From: an uncultured Hyphomicrobiales bacterium
Lineage (GTDB): Bacteria; Pseudomonadota; Alphaproteobacteria; Rhizobiales; Beijerinckiaceae
DNA: 53,812 bases
Assembly: GCA_903825465.1 (NCBI GenBank)
Contig: CAIKAR010000132.1
Span: forward strand, 1 to 53,812
Direction of reading: 5' to 3'
The notes beneath the pieces were generated by a model that saw nothing but the letters and a program-made list of their open reading frames with translations, ran no database searches and was not told where the DNA came from. This document shows, one piece after another, positions 25,482 to 33,420 of this stretch. A program made the position numbers and the translations under genes. Position 1 is the stretch's first letter, and every line of letters begins with the position of its first letter.

Positions 25482-26459
25482 ATGTTGCACCGGCGAAACT
25501 TTGTGTTGGGCGCGGCTGTGGCTGGCGCCGTCAGCGCCAGAGGGCGCGAGGCGAGCGCCGCCGACTATCCCAACGGCGTCATCCACGCCATCGCCATGTT
25601 CGCGCCAGGCTCCGGCGCCGACGTCAAGATCCGCTTTTACGCCAACAAGCTCGCGCTGAAATGTGGCGGCTCCGTCGTGGTCGAGAACAGGACGGGAGCG
25701 ATGGGTTATATCGCCACCCAATATGTCGCCCGCGCCAAGCCCGACGGGCTGACGATTTTCATCGCCCCCGGCAGTTCCATGTTCGCGGCGGCGCCGGTGC
25801 TGTTTAAAACCCTCGAATTCGACCCAATCAACGATTTCGAACATTTGACGACGTTGAACTACTCGACCTTCGTGCTGTGCGTGTCGAGCGAAAGCCCGAT
25901 CAAGAGCATACCCGAACTGACAACGCTCCTGAAACAAAAGGGCGCGTCCGGCACCTACGCCTCGATCGCGCCGCCAAGCGTCGCTTTCGGCGAGACCTAC
26001 AAATCAAGGTTCGACCTGCAAACCGTCGAGGTGAAATACAAGGACCAGGGCCCTTTGATCGCGGACGTCGTCAATGGCGTCGTCGATTTCATGTGCATCG
26101 ACATCATCTCGGTGGCGGGCTTGATCAAGGCCGGTCAGTTGCGGCCGCTCTGCGTGGCGACCGCCGAACGGCTGAAATCGATCCCCGACATTCCTGGCGC
26201 GCGCGAAGCGGGCATTCCGGGTCTCGACATCAAGAACTGGTGGTCGGTGTCCGTGCCCGCCAAAACGCCCCGCGACATCTGCGACAAGTTGGAGACGTGG
26301 TTCAACGACATCAACGCCGAGCCGGACACAGTGAAATTTCTCTACGACAACGGCTCCGATCCCATGCCCGGCAACGCCGCCTCGGTGAAGGCGCTCTTGC
26401 TGGAGGACACCAAAAATTGGCGCGAATACGCGCGTATCGCGCATATTGAACCGGTGTGA
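25482..26459 (+). CDS. Bug/TctC-type receptor with Tat-like signal
   Basis: A 325-residue receptor starting MLHRRNFVLGAAVAGAVSAR, a twin-arginine-type signal peptide. IAMFAPGSGADVKIRFYANK, ENRTGAMGYIATQYVARAKP and KPDGLTIFIAPG fit the family, and DIPGAREAGIPGLDIKNWW leads to the C-terminus. ATG at 25482 follows GGGAGG at good spacing. It lies between rsmI and the LppC-type gene, a pair normally adjacent, and its upstream 30 bases are markedly richer in A and T than the surroundings. This suggests insertion of the receptor gene into a conserved divergon. Ligand unknown. Confidence 0.85.
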   Translation: MLHRRNFVLGAAVAGAVSARGREASAADYPNGVIHAIAMFAPGSGADVKIRFYANKLALKCGGSVVVENRTGAMGYIATQYVARAKPDGLTIFIAPGSSMFAAAPVLFKTLEFDPINDFEHLTTLNYSTFVLCVSSESPIKSIPELTTLLKQKGASGTYASIAPPSVAFGETYKSRFDLQTVEVKYKDQGPLIADVVNGVVDFMCIDIISVAGLIKAGQLRPLCVATAERLKSIPDIPGAREAGIPGLDIKNWWSVSVPAKTPRDICDKLETWFNDINAEPDTVKFLYDNGSDPMPGNAASVKALLLEDTKNWREYARIAHIEPV

Positions 26460-26469
26460 ATCAAGCGAT

Positions 26470-26498
26470 TTGTGCGTGTTCGCGGGCGCTGATATGCT
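26470..26498 (+). promoter_or_regulatory. Sigma70-like promoter for the LppC-type lipoprotein gene
   Basis: TTGTGC at 26470-26475, a 17-base spacer and TATGCT at 26493-26498 lie 33 bases before the ATG at 26531. It would let the lipoprotein gene be expressed independently of the upstream receptor gene. Confidence 0.45.
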
Positions 26499-26530
26499 CG
26501 TCCATTGAAAGTGCCAGAGTAAAGGTCGCG

Positions 26531-27772
26531 ATGTTTTTATCGGGGAATAGTTCGCTTGTTCGCCGGCGTTTCGCCGGCCTGTTGGTCTTGGCCGCGAGTT
26601 TCGCCCTGACGGGATGTGGGCCCACAGGCGCGCCCGGATTGAACCCTTTCGCGCCGCCCGCGGGCCTCCAGACACAACAACCGTCCGACCAAACGCCTGA
26701 AAGCGCCGACACAATTGGCTCTGGCCCGATTCGGGTTGGCCTGATTTTGCCGATGACGCAGGCGAGCGGCCCGAGCGCCGTCGGCGTTTCCCTTCGCCGC
26801 GCGGCCGAACTCGCCTACGCCGATTCGGGCGGCAACGACGTGACGATTCTGGTCAAGGACGATCAATCCACGCCCGACGCGGCGCGAGAGGCGGCGAAGG
26901 CCGCCCTTGGCGAAGGAGCCGAGATCATTCTTGGCCCGCTGTTTGGCCCCAATGTGCGCGAAGCCGCGAGGCTGGCGCGCGGCGCCGGCAAATCGATGAT
27001 CGCGTTTTCGACGGATTCCGGCGTCGCTCAACGCGGCGTCTACCTGCTGTCGTTCCTTGTCGAGAACTACGTCGACCGCATTGTCGATTACGCCGCCTCG
27101 CGCGGCAAAAAGAGCTTCGCCGCGCTCGTCCCGGACAACGACTACGGCCGTGTGGCGGAAGCGGAGTTTCAGGGAGTCGCGGCGCGCCGGGGCGTGCGGG
27201 TGCAGGGAATCGAACATTACGCGCCAGGCGGCGCCGGCGAAGCCGCGAAGAAGATCGCCTCCCTCGGAGATCAAATCGACGCCTTGTTCATACCCGATCA
27301 AGCGGACGCGATGGCTTCCGTGGCGCAGGCGTTGACGGCGGCGGGCATCGGCGGCGGCAAGATACAGATCCTTGGCACCGGCGTTTGGAACGACGCGCGC
27401 GTGTTGCGCATGCCGGCGTTGCAAGGCGCCTGGTTCGCGACTCCCGAAAACGGCGGGTTCAATAATTTCGCCGCCCGCTACCGGCAGAAGTTCGGAGCCG
27501 ATCCCACCCGTATCGCGACATTGGCGTATGACGCGACCTCGCTCGTCGCGGCGCTGGCGCGCCAACAGGGCGCCCGGGGCTTTGGCGAAAGCGCGCTGAC
27601 AAATCCCTCGGGCTTCAACGGCGCGGACGGCGTCTTCCGTTTCCGCCCGGACGGCACGAACGAGCGCGGCCTCGCCGTGTTGCAAATCGCGAACGGCTCC
27701 GTGACGGTCCTCAGCGCCGCGCCGAAATCGTTTTCCGGCGCCTCCGACGGAAGCCAGGCGCGGCTGAATTAA
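26531..27772 (+). CDS. LppC/LpoA-like lipoprotein (penicillin-binding-protein activator family)
   Basis: A 413-residue lipoprotein. The signal peptide ends in the lipobox FALTGCGPTG, and a short Pro/Gln-rich linker precedes a periplasmic binding-protein-like domain (IRVGLILPMTQASGPSA through the C-terminus) with the YDATSLVAALAR block. This resembles LpoA, which activates PBP1A in gammaproteobacteria, and the alphaproteobacterial family next to rsmI. The PBP partner is not shown here. ATG at 26531 with a promoter upstream. In this lineage the gene is usually divergent from rsmI; here a receptor gene lies between. Confidence 0.85.
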   Translation: MFLSGNSSLVRRRFAGLLVLAASFALTGCGPTGAPGLNPFAPPAGLQTQQPSDQTPESADTIGSGPIRVGLILPMTQASGPSAVGVSLRRAAELAYADSGGNDVTILVKDDQSTPDAAREAAKAALGEGAEIILGPLFGPNVREAARLARGAGKSMIAFSTDSGVAQRGVYLLSFLVENYVDRIVDYAASRGKKSFAALVPDNDYGRVAEAEFQGVAARRGVRVQGIEHYAPGGAGEAAKKIASLGDQIDALFIPDQADAMASVAQALTAAGIGGGKIQILGTGVWNDARVLRMPALQGAWFATPENGGFNNFAARYRQKFGADPTRIATLAYDATSLVAALARQQGARGFGESALTNPSGFNGADGVFRFRPDGTNERGLAVLQIANGSVTVLSAAPKSFSGASDGSQARLN

Positions 27773-27814
27773 AAGCTCGCGAACGCGGGCTGCGAACGAA
27801 CACAGGGGGGACGC

Positions 27815-28510
27815 ATGGCGATCCGCAAACGACGCTTGGCCATGGTCTTGATGACCGGGTTGTGCGCGGCGACGGGCGCCTCGCGCGCGGTCGCGCAAAC
27901 GCCCGCGCCGCCAGTCGCGGCGTGGCCCGCCGACATCGATCCGCGATCCGGGTTCCGCTTGCCGTTGCCCAATCGCGAAGACCTCGATGAAGAAACGAAG
28001 AAAACCTACGACCGTGGCGCGACGCCGGGCGCCAATATCGCCGGCTTGCAAGGCCCGGCGGGCGTGCAACTCTACAGCCCCCGCACCACCGGACCCCTCG
28101 CCGCCTTGTTGAAGTATTTGCGGCGGGAGGCTGGACTCGGCTCCCGCGCGCGGGAAATCGCGTTGATCACGACGTCCCGCGAAATGGACAGCCAGTTCGA
28201 ATTCACCGCTCACGAGCCGGAGGCGGTCAAGGCCGGCGTGCCGCCCGAGACCATCGACGCCATCAAGTTTCGCGGGCCAACGTCCGGCCTCGACGAGAAG
28301 GACGCGGTCATCATCGATCTTGGCCGCCAAATCTGGCGCGACCATAAGGTGACTTCGGACACCTTCAAAAAGGCGCGCGCCATCTTTGGCGATCGCGGCC
28401 TTGTCGATCTCGTGCTGCTGATGGGCTCGCACGCGCAGACGGCCGCCCTGCTGACGGCCTTCGATATGCAACTGCACAAGGGCGACAAGCCGCTTCTGCC
28501 AATGCCCTGA
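27815..28510 (+). CDS. Secreted carboxymuconolactone decarboxylase-like (AhpD-fold) protein
   Basis: A 231-residue protein with a signal peptide (about 1-28, ending AVAQ). The core LGSRAREIALITTSREMDSQ and EFTAHEPEAVKAGVPPETID resembles the CMD family helix pair, with His in TAHEPEA and a C-terminal FGDRGLVDLVLLMGSHAQTA block. The CxxC of peroxidase-type AhpD is absent, so it is more like the gamma-carboxymuconolactone decarboxylase relatives. Such proteins are usually cytoplasmic; the signal peptide places this one in the periplasm, which is unusual. ATG at 27815 follows GGGGGGACGC. Function unknown. Confidence 0.8.
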   Translation: MAIRKRRLAMVLMTGLCAATGASRAVAQTPAPPVAAWPADIDPRSGFRLPLPNREDLDEETKKTYDRGATPGANIAGLQGPAGVQLYSPRTTGPLAALLKYLRREAGLGSRAREIALITTSREMDSQFEFTAHEPEAVKAGVPPETIDAIKFRGPTSGLDEKDAVIIDLGRQIWRDHKVTSDTFKKARAIFGDRGLVDLVLLMGSHAQTAALLTAFDMQLHKGDKPLLPMP

Positions 28511-28542
28511 CAGATGTCGAGCGGCGCGCGCGGGCTCGCCGC

Positions 28543-29847
28543 CTACCCGTCGTTTGGCGGAGTCACAGGGGTCACCTTGAGCAAGGTGATCCGGTTGCGC
28601 TGGCGACGCGTCACTTCGAATCGAAAGCCGTGGAAGGAAAACACCTGGCCCGCCTCGGGGATGGCGCGCGCCTCGTGGATGACCAGACCCGCGATGGTGG
28701 TGGCGTCCTCGTCTGGAATCGACCAGTCCATCACGCGGTTGAGGTCGCGGATCGGCACCGAGCCCTCCACGGCGACCGAGCCGTCGGCCAATTGACGCAG
28801 GCCCTGCACCGCGAGGTCGTGCTCATCCTTGATGTCGCCGACGATTTCCTCGAGGATGTCTTCGAGCGTCACCAGGCCCATCACCGATCCGTATTCGTCG
28901 ACGACAAGCGCGACGTGCGTCTTGCGATCGCGAAAGGCCTGCAACTGGTCCTTCAGAGTCGTCGTTTCGGGCACGAACCACGGCGGCGCGGCGATGGCGG
29001 CGGCGTCGAGTTTCGTCGCGTCGCCGTTGGCCGCGAACAGCGCGCGCAGCAAATCCTTCGCGTGCAGCACGCCGACGATGTTCTCCGGTTGGCGCTTCCA
29101 CAACGGCAAGCGCGTGTAGGGCGAAGCCAGCGCTCCAGCGACGATGTCGCGTGGCGGCAATTCCGCGTCGATCGTCCGCATCTTGGTGCGGTGAATCATA
29201 ACATCCTCGACCGTGAGTTCGCCAAGGTCGATGACGCCGCCGAACATGTCGCGGCGCGAGCGCTCGACGTCGCCCTCGCGGTGCATGAGATCGACGGCGC
29301 TTTTGAGCTCCTCGTAAGGCGACATGAGCGCGGCGTGCTCGCCAGCGCGCAGGCCGAAGAGCCGCAGCACGCCGCCGACGAGCCATTCGACGGCCATGAG
29401 AATGGGCGCCGACACCGCGACGAACATCCCGGCGGCGCGCGCCGCCCGCAACGCCACCCCGTCGGGAAAATTGATGCCGATGGTTTTGGGCAGAACTTCC
29501 GCGAACACCAGCAATATCAGCGTCATCGATATCGTCGCGTACAGCACCCCGGCGTCGCCGAACAACCGGGTAAGCGCGTTCGTCGCCAGCGCCGAGGCGC
29601 CGATATTGACAATCGTGTTCCCCAGCAACATCGCGCCGATCAGCCGCGCGCGCGACGAGATCAGCCGGTTCACGGTGGCCGCGCGTTTGTCGCCCGCCCG
29701 TTCCAAGCCATGCATCCGCGCCCGCGAAGCGGCTGTCATCGCGGTTTCAGAACCCGAGAAAAACGCGGACAACGCCACGCAAGCCAGCAGAATTCCCAAA
29801 GTCAGCCAAATATCCACGGGCGCCGCGACGCCATCTCCGCCGGGCAT
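28543..29847 (-). CDS. CorC/HlyC-type CNNM-CBS membrane protein
   Basis: A 434-residue protein. The N-terminal CNNM (DUF21) membrane domain (about 10-190) has SAFFSGSETAMTAASRARM and VFAEVLPKTIGINFPD; a CBS pair follows (EDVMIHRTKMRTIDAEL, VDEYGSVMGLVTLEDILEEI), then the CorC_HlyC transporter-associated domain (about 350-430). Such proteins are linked to magnesium and other divalent-ion homeostasis. ATG at 29847 with GGGA upstream; it begins two bases after the aroK-aroB stop (TGACGATG), so it is cotranscribed. Not an actual haemolysin. Confidence 0.92.
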   Translation of the reverse strand: MPGGDGVAAPVDIWLTLGILLACVALSAFFSGSETAMTAASRARMHGLERAGDKRAATVNRLISSRARLIGAMLLGNTIVNIGASALATNALTRLFGDAGVLYATISMTLILLVFAEVLPKTIGINFPDGVALRAARAAGMFVAVSAPILMAVEWLVGGVLRLFGLRAGEHAALMSPYEELKSAVDLMHREGDVERSRRDMFGGVIDLGELTVEDVMIHRTKMRTIDAELPPRDIVAGALASPYTRLPLWKRQPENIVGVLHAKDLLRALFAANGDATKLDAAAIAAPPWFVPETTTLKDQLQAFRDRKTHVALVVDEYGSVMGLVTLEDILEEIVGDIKDEHDLAVQGLRQLADGSVAVEGSVPIRDLNRVMDWSIPDEDATTIAGLVIHEARAIPEAGQVFSFHGFRFEVTRRQRNRITLLKVTPVTPPNDG

Positions 29848-29849
29848 CG

Positions 29850-31601
29850 TCAACGTCCCGTTTCAGCTTGTAGAAAGGCGAGCGCTTCGGCGGCGGCGAC
29901 GCCTTTCGCGACGAACGCCTGGCCGACGCCACGCGCCAGAATGAACGTCAGCGCGCCGCGCTCGACCTTCTTGTCTTGGTACATGGCCTCGAGAATGGCG
30001 TCGGGCCCCGCGTTGAAGCCCGCGATGTCGGCGACGCGGCTCGGCAGGCCAACGGCCCGAAGATGCGCCTCGACCCGCGCGGCGTCGTCCTCCGGGCAAA
30101 GACCAAGCCGGGCCGAGAACCGAAAAGCGCAGGCGAGGCCGATCGCGACGCCCTCGCCGTGGTTCAGCCGTTCAGTGTTGAAATGCGCCAGCGCTTCCAA
30201 CGCGTGGCCGAACGTATGGCCGAGATTGAGCAGCGCGCGGTCGCCCTGTTCGGTCTCGTCGCGCGCGACAATCGCCGCCTTCGAACGACACGACGCGGCG
30301 ATGGCCTCCGTCAACGCCGGCCCGCGGGAAAAGACCTCGCGCCAGTGGTTTTCCAACCATGACAGGAAGGGCGCGTCGTTGATCAGCCCGTATTTGAAGA
30401 TCTCGGCGTAGCCGGCGCGGAATTCGCGCGGCGGCAGGCTGGCGAGAGCGCCCGTGTCGGCGAGCACAAGCGAGGGCTGATGGAACGCGCCGACGAGGTT
30501 TTTGCCATGTTCGGAATTGATCGCGGTCTTGCCGCCGACGGACGAATCGACCTGCGCCAACAGTGTGGTGGGAATTTGCACAAAGCGCATGCCGCGACGG
30601 ACGGTCGCCGCGGCGAATCCCGCCAGGTCGCCAACGACCCCCCCGCCCAGCGCGACGACGAGATCGCCGCGCTCGGCCTTCGCCGCGACAACGCCTTCGC
30701 AGACCCGCTGGAACATAGGCCACGACTTCGATCCCTCGCCGGCGGGAACGACAATCCGGTGGTGGCGGATGGCGGCCGCGTCAAACGACGCCTCCAGCGC
30801 CGGCAGACAATGGCGCGCGACGTTTTCATCGGTCACGACGACGCAGGCGGCGCCGGGAGCGAGACGCGCGATTCTCGCGCCCGCTTCCGTCAAAAGACCG
30901 TCGCCGACAACGATCTCGTAGCGGCGCGAGCCAAGTTCGACAGCGACGACCGAATGCGCCGATTCCCGCGTTTCGGGCGGCCGCGCGAAAATCGCCGGCG
31001 CGACGAACTCCGCTTGCACCGGCGCGCATAGCCGCGGCAGCTCGTCCAGGCCCGAGCCAATCGTATCGAGAATTTCCGCGATCACCGCGTCGTGCGGCAG
31101 ATCGCGGGACACGACGCAAAAATCGGCGAGCGCGTATACGGGATAGCGCTCGTCGATCAAACGACGCAACGTCTGTTCCTGATCGTCCACGGACAAAAGC
31201 GGCCGGTTGACCCGTTTTCGGACGCGCCGCAGGAGCACGTCCGCGTCCGCCTTGAGCCAAATGGAAATGCCCCGTTCGCCTATTTTTTCACGCGTCGCCG
31301 CGTTCATATAGGCGCCGCCGCCCGTGGCGACCACACGTTGCGCCTCGCCTAGAACGCGCGACACCACGCGGCGTTCGCCGTCGCGGAAATACGCTTCGCC
31401 ATGCCGGGCGAATATTTCGGCGATGGTCATGCCCGCCGCCGTCTCGATCTCCGCGTCCGCGTCCACGAAGGGCAAACCCAGCGCGGCGGCCAAACGCTTG
31501 CCGACGGATGTCTTTCCCGAACCCATCATGCCGACGAGCACAATCGAGCGGCCGCCGAGGCGCGCCACGATATCTCCCGGCCTAGGGGTCGCGGATGTCA
31601 T
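29850..31601 (-). CDS. aroKB: Fused shikimate kinase / 3-dehydroquinate synthase
   Basis: One 583-residue reading frame with two complete enzymes of the shikimate pathway. Residues 1-190 are AroK: Walker A GMMGSGKT (24-31), DADAEIE (47-53), Arg73 (YFRDGE), TGGGAYMN and NRPLL (Arg133). Residues 216-583 are AroB: VVALGGGVVGDLAGFAAAT, TTLLAQVDSSVGGKTAINSE and GHTFGHALEAL with zinc-binding residues. A 25-residue linker (PRLCAPVQAEFVAPAIFARP) joins them. AroB makes 3-dehydroquinate; AroK phosphorylates shikimate four steps later. I chose ATG at 31601. The usual arrangement in this order is two adjacent genes. Downstream CorC starts two bases after. Confidence 0.93.
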   Translation of the reverse strand: MTSATPRPGDIVARLGGRSIVLVGMMGSGKTSVGKRLAAALGLPFVDADAEIETAAGMTIAEIFARHGEAYFRDGERRVVSRVLGEAQRVVATGGGAYMNAATREKIGERGISIWLKADADVLLRRVRKRVNRPLLSVDDQEQTLRRLIDERYPVYALADFCVVSRDLPHDAVIAEILDTIGSGLDELPRLCAPVQAEFVAPAIFARPPETRESAHSVVAVELGSRRYEIVVGDGLLTEAGARIARLAPGAACVVVTDENVARHCLPALEASFDAAAIRHHRIVVPAGEGSKSWPMFQRVCEGVVAAKAERGDLVVALGGGVVGDLAGFAAATVRRGMRFVQIPTTLLAQVDSSVGGKTAINSEHGKNLVGAFHQPSLVLADTGALASLPPREFRAGYAEIFKYGLINDAPFLSWLENHWREVFSRGPALTEAIAASCRSKAAIVARDETEQGDRALLNLGHTFGHALEALAHFNTERLNHGEGVAIGLACAFRFSARLGLCPEDDAARVEAHLRAVGLPSRVADIAGFNAGPDAILEAMYQDKKVERGALTFILARGVGQAFVAKGVAAAEALAFLQAETGR

Positions 31602-31671
31602 GAGCGCCACATAACACGATGGCGCGCGGGAATTAAGCCGCGTGGCCGCCCATTGCGTTCCAACTCCTTCC

Positions 31672-31854
31672 ATGATCGAAAAGGCGCGTTCTCCGGAAAG
31701 GGATTCGGTGCCGAGCCTCGTTCGATTCGTCATTGTGGTGGGCGTTCTGGCCGCCATCGGCTACGGCGCGATGCTGGCCCTGGTCACATTCGTCGAGCCC
31801 CAACAACGCGAGATGAGCCAGACGATCCCGTCAAGCAAGCTGACGGGCAAATGA
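31672..31854 (+). CDS. Small single-pass membrane protein upstream of xerD
   Basis: A 60-residue protein: a short polar N-terminus, one hydrophobic segment (LVRFVIVVGVLAAIGYGAML, about residues 17-37) and a polar tail ending SSKLTGK. It has no recognised function. Its TGA overlaps the xerD ATG (ATGA), so it is translated together with xerD, as in other Hyphomicrobiales where a similar small protein precedes xerD. It diverges from the aroK-aroB gene across 70 bp. Confidence 0.7.
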   Translation: MIEKARSPERDSVPSLVRFVIVVGVLAAIGYGAMLALVTFVEPQQREMSQTIPSSKLTGK

Positions 31855-32801
31855 ACGCGCCCCGCGCCGTTCCCGCGCGAAGGCTCGTCGATCTCTTCCT
31901 CGATATGATCGTGGCCGAGCGGGGCGCCGCCGACAATACGCGGCAAGCCTATCGGCGCGATCTCGGCGACTACGTCGAATTTCTCGCCGGGCGGGCGCAA
32001 GGGCCGCTCGACGCCGACTCGAATTCGATCCGCGCGTGGCTGACGGACATCGAAAAGCGCGGATTGAAGGCGACCTCGGCCGCCCGGCGGCTGTCGTCCG
32101 TTCGACAGTTCCACAAGTTCCTGTACGTCGAAAACCGTCGGGGCGACGACCCCGCCATGGTCATCGAAGGCCCGAGGCGGGGCCAGCGCCTGCCAAAAAC
32201 GCTGGGCGTCGACGACGTTATGCGCCTCTTGACCGTGTCCGCCGATGGGGTGGACGACGCCACGCGCCCGCCGGGGGAGCGCATGCGCGCGGCGCGGATG
32301 AACTGTCTGCTGGAGATCCTGTACGCGACCGGCCTGCGCGTGTCGGAGTTGGTGTCGCTGCCGCTGCGCGGAGCGACTTCGGGCGAAGCCATGCTTTTCA
32401 TCAAGGGCAAGGGTGGCCGTGAGCGGCTCGTGCCCATGTCGCAACCCGCGATCACAGCCATCGCTCGCTACCGCGAGGCGCGGAAGAAATTCGCGGGCGT
32501 CGGGGAAACCGCGTGGCTGTTTCCCGCCGACAGCGAAAGCGGCCATATCACCAGACAGGCGTTCGCCCGCGATTTGAAGCTTGTCGCGGCGATGGCCGGC
32601 ATCGACTCGCGGCTGATCAGCCCGCACGTCCTGCGTCACGCCTTCGCGAGCCACCTGCTTCAAAACGGCGCCGATTTGCGCGTGGTTCAGGAACTGCTCG
32701 GCCACGCCGATGTCTCGACGACGCAGATCTACACGCATGTGCTCGACGAAAGGGTTCGGGCGATGGTGAGGGACCTGCATCCGTTGGGGGACGAGGCCTG
32801 A
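31851..32801 (+). CDS. xerD: Site-specific tyrosine recombinase XerD
   Basis: A 316-residue tyrosine recombinase. The SAM-like core-binding domain (about 8-95) precedes the catalytic domain with Arg163 (ATGLRVSEL), Lys187 (FIKGKGGRERL), His259-x-x-Arg262 (PHVLRHAFASHLL), His285 (ELLGHADVST) and Tyr294 (QIYTHVLDE), all present. With XerC it resolves chromosome dimers at dif near the terminus. ATG at 31851 overlaps the preceding stop. Genomic context with aroK and CorC matches the chromosomal XerD rather than a phage integrase. Confidence 0.95.
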   Translation: MNAPRAVPARRLVDLFLDMIVAERGAADNTRQAYRRDLGDYVEFLAGRAQGPLDADSNSIRAWLTDIEKRGLKATSAARRLSSVRQFHKFLYVENRRGDDPAMVIEGPRRGQRLPKTLGVDDVMRLLTVSADGVDDATRPPGERMRAARMNCLLEILYATGLRVSELVSLPLRGATSGEAMLFIKGKGGRERLVPMSQPAITAIARYREARKKFAGVGETAWLFPADSESGHITRQAFARDLKLVAAMAGIDSRLISPHVLRHAFASHLLQNGADLRVVQELLGHADVSTTQIYTHVLDERVRAMVRDLHPLGDEA

Positions 32802-32816
32802 AACCGGAATCGCGGC

Positions 32817-33380
32817 CTATACCGGTCGCGCCAACTCCTCGACGCCGGCCCGGTGCTCGCGCAGGTATTTTCGGAACCAGACCGTATAACTCTCCGGATG
32901 AGCTTCCGTATCCGTCATCAGCGCGTCGATGCCAATCCATCGGACGGCGTCGACCTCAACCGGGTCGGGCGCGACAGGGCCGTCATAAACACCGCCGAAC
33001 ACGTGGACCACTTCGTCTTCGATCAATTCGCCGACCGCCGCGCGATAATGGACGATGAACAGCGGCTTGATGGGACAGGAAAACCCCATTTCCTCGCGCA
33101 ACCGCCGCGCCGCCGCCGCGACCGGCGGCTCTCCGGGGCGGGGATGGCTGCAACAGGCGTTCGTCCAAAGTCCGCCTGAATGATATTTGCCGGCATGCCG
33201 CCGTTGCAGCAACATTTGACCGGCCGGATTCACAACGATCACGGAGATCGCCCGGTGCCGCAGCCCCTCGGCGTGGGCGCGCGATTTGGAGGCCAAGCCG
33301 GTCTCGCGGTCGTGCTCGTCGACAAGCACGACCTGTTCCTCGGCGGACGTGGCTTGAGGCGGCGACAACGGGTTTGGCAT
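32817..33380 (-). CDS. idi: Isopentenyl-diphosphate delta-isomerase, type I
   Basis: A 187-residue NUDIX-family enzyme. LWTNACCSHPRPGE gives the catalytic cysteine (Cys77 aligns with E. coli Cys67), the NUDIX box is AAAARRLREEMGF, and LIEDEVVHVFGG gives the catalytic glutamate. It interconverts IPP and DMAPP. Many alphaproteobacteria on the DXP pathway lack it or hold it in carotenoid or photosynthesis clusters; here it is alone, converging on xerD across 15 bp. ATG at 33380; a longer upstream open frame has composition unlike protein. Confidence 0.92.
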   Translation of the reverse strand: MPNPLSPPQATSAEEQVVLVDEHDRETGLASKSRAHAEGLRHRAISVIVVNPAGQMLLQRRHAGKYHSGGLWTNACCSHPRPGEPPVAAAARRLREEMGFSCPIKPLFIVHYRAAVGELIEDEVVHVFGGVYDGPVAPDPVEVDAVRWIGIDALMTDTEAHPESYTVWFRKYLREHRAGVEELARPV

Positions 33381-33420
33381 GACGTTCTGTACCGCCTCGC
33401 GACCCCCGGCGGAAGGGCCT

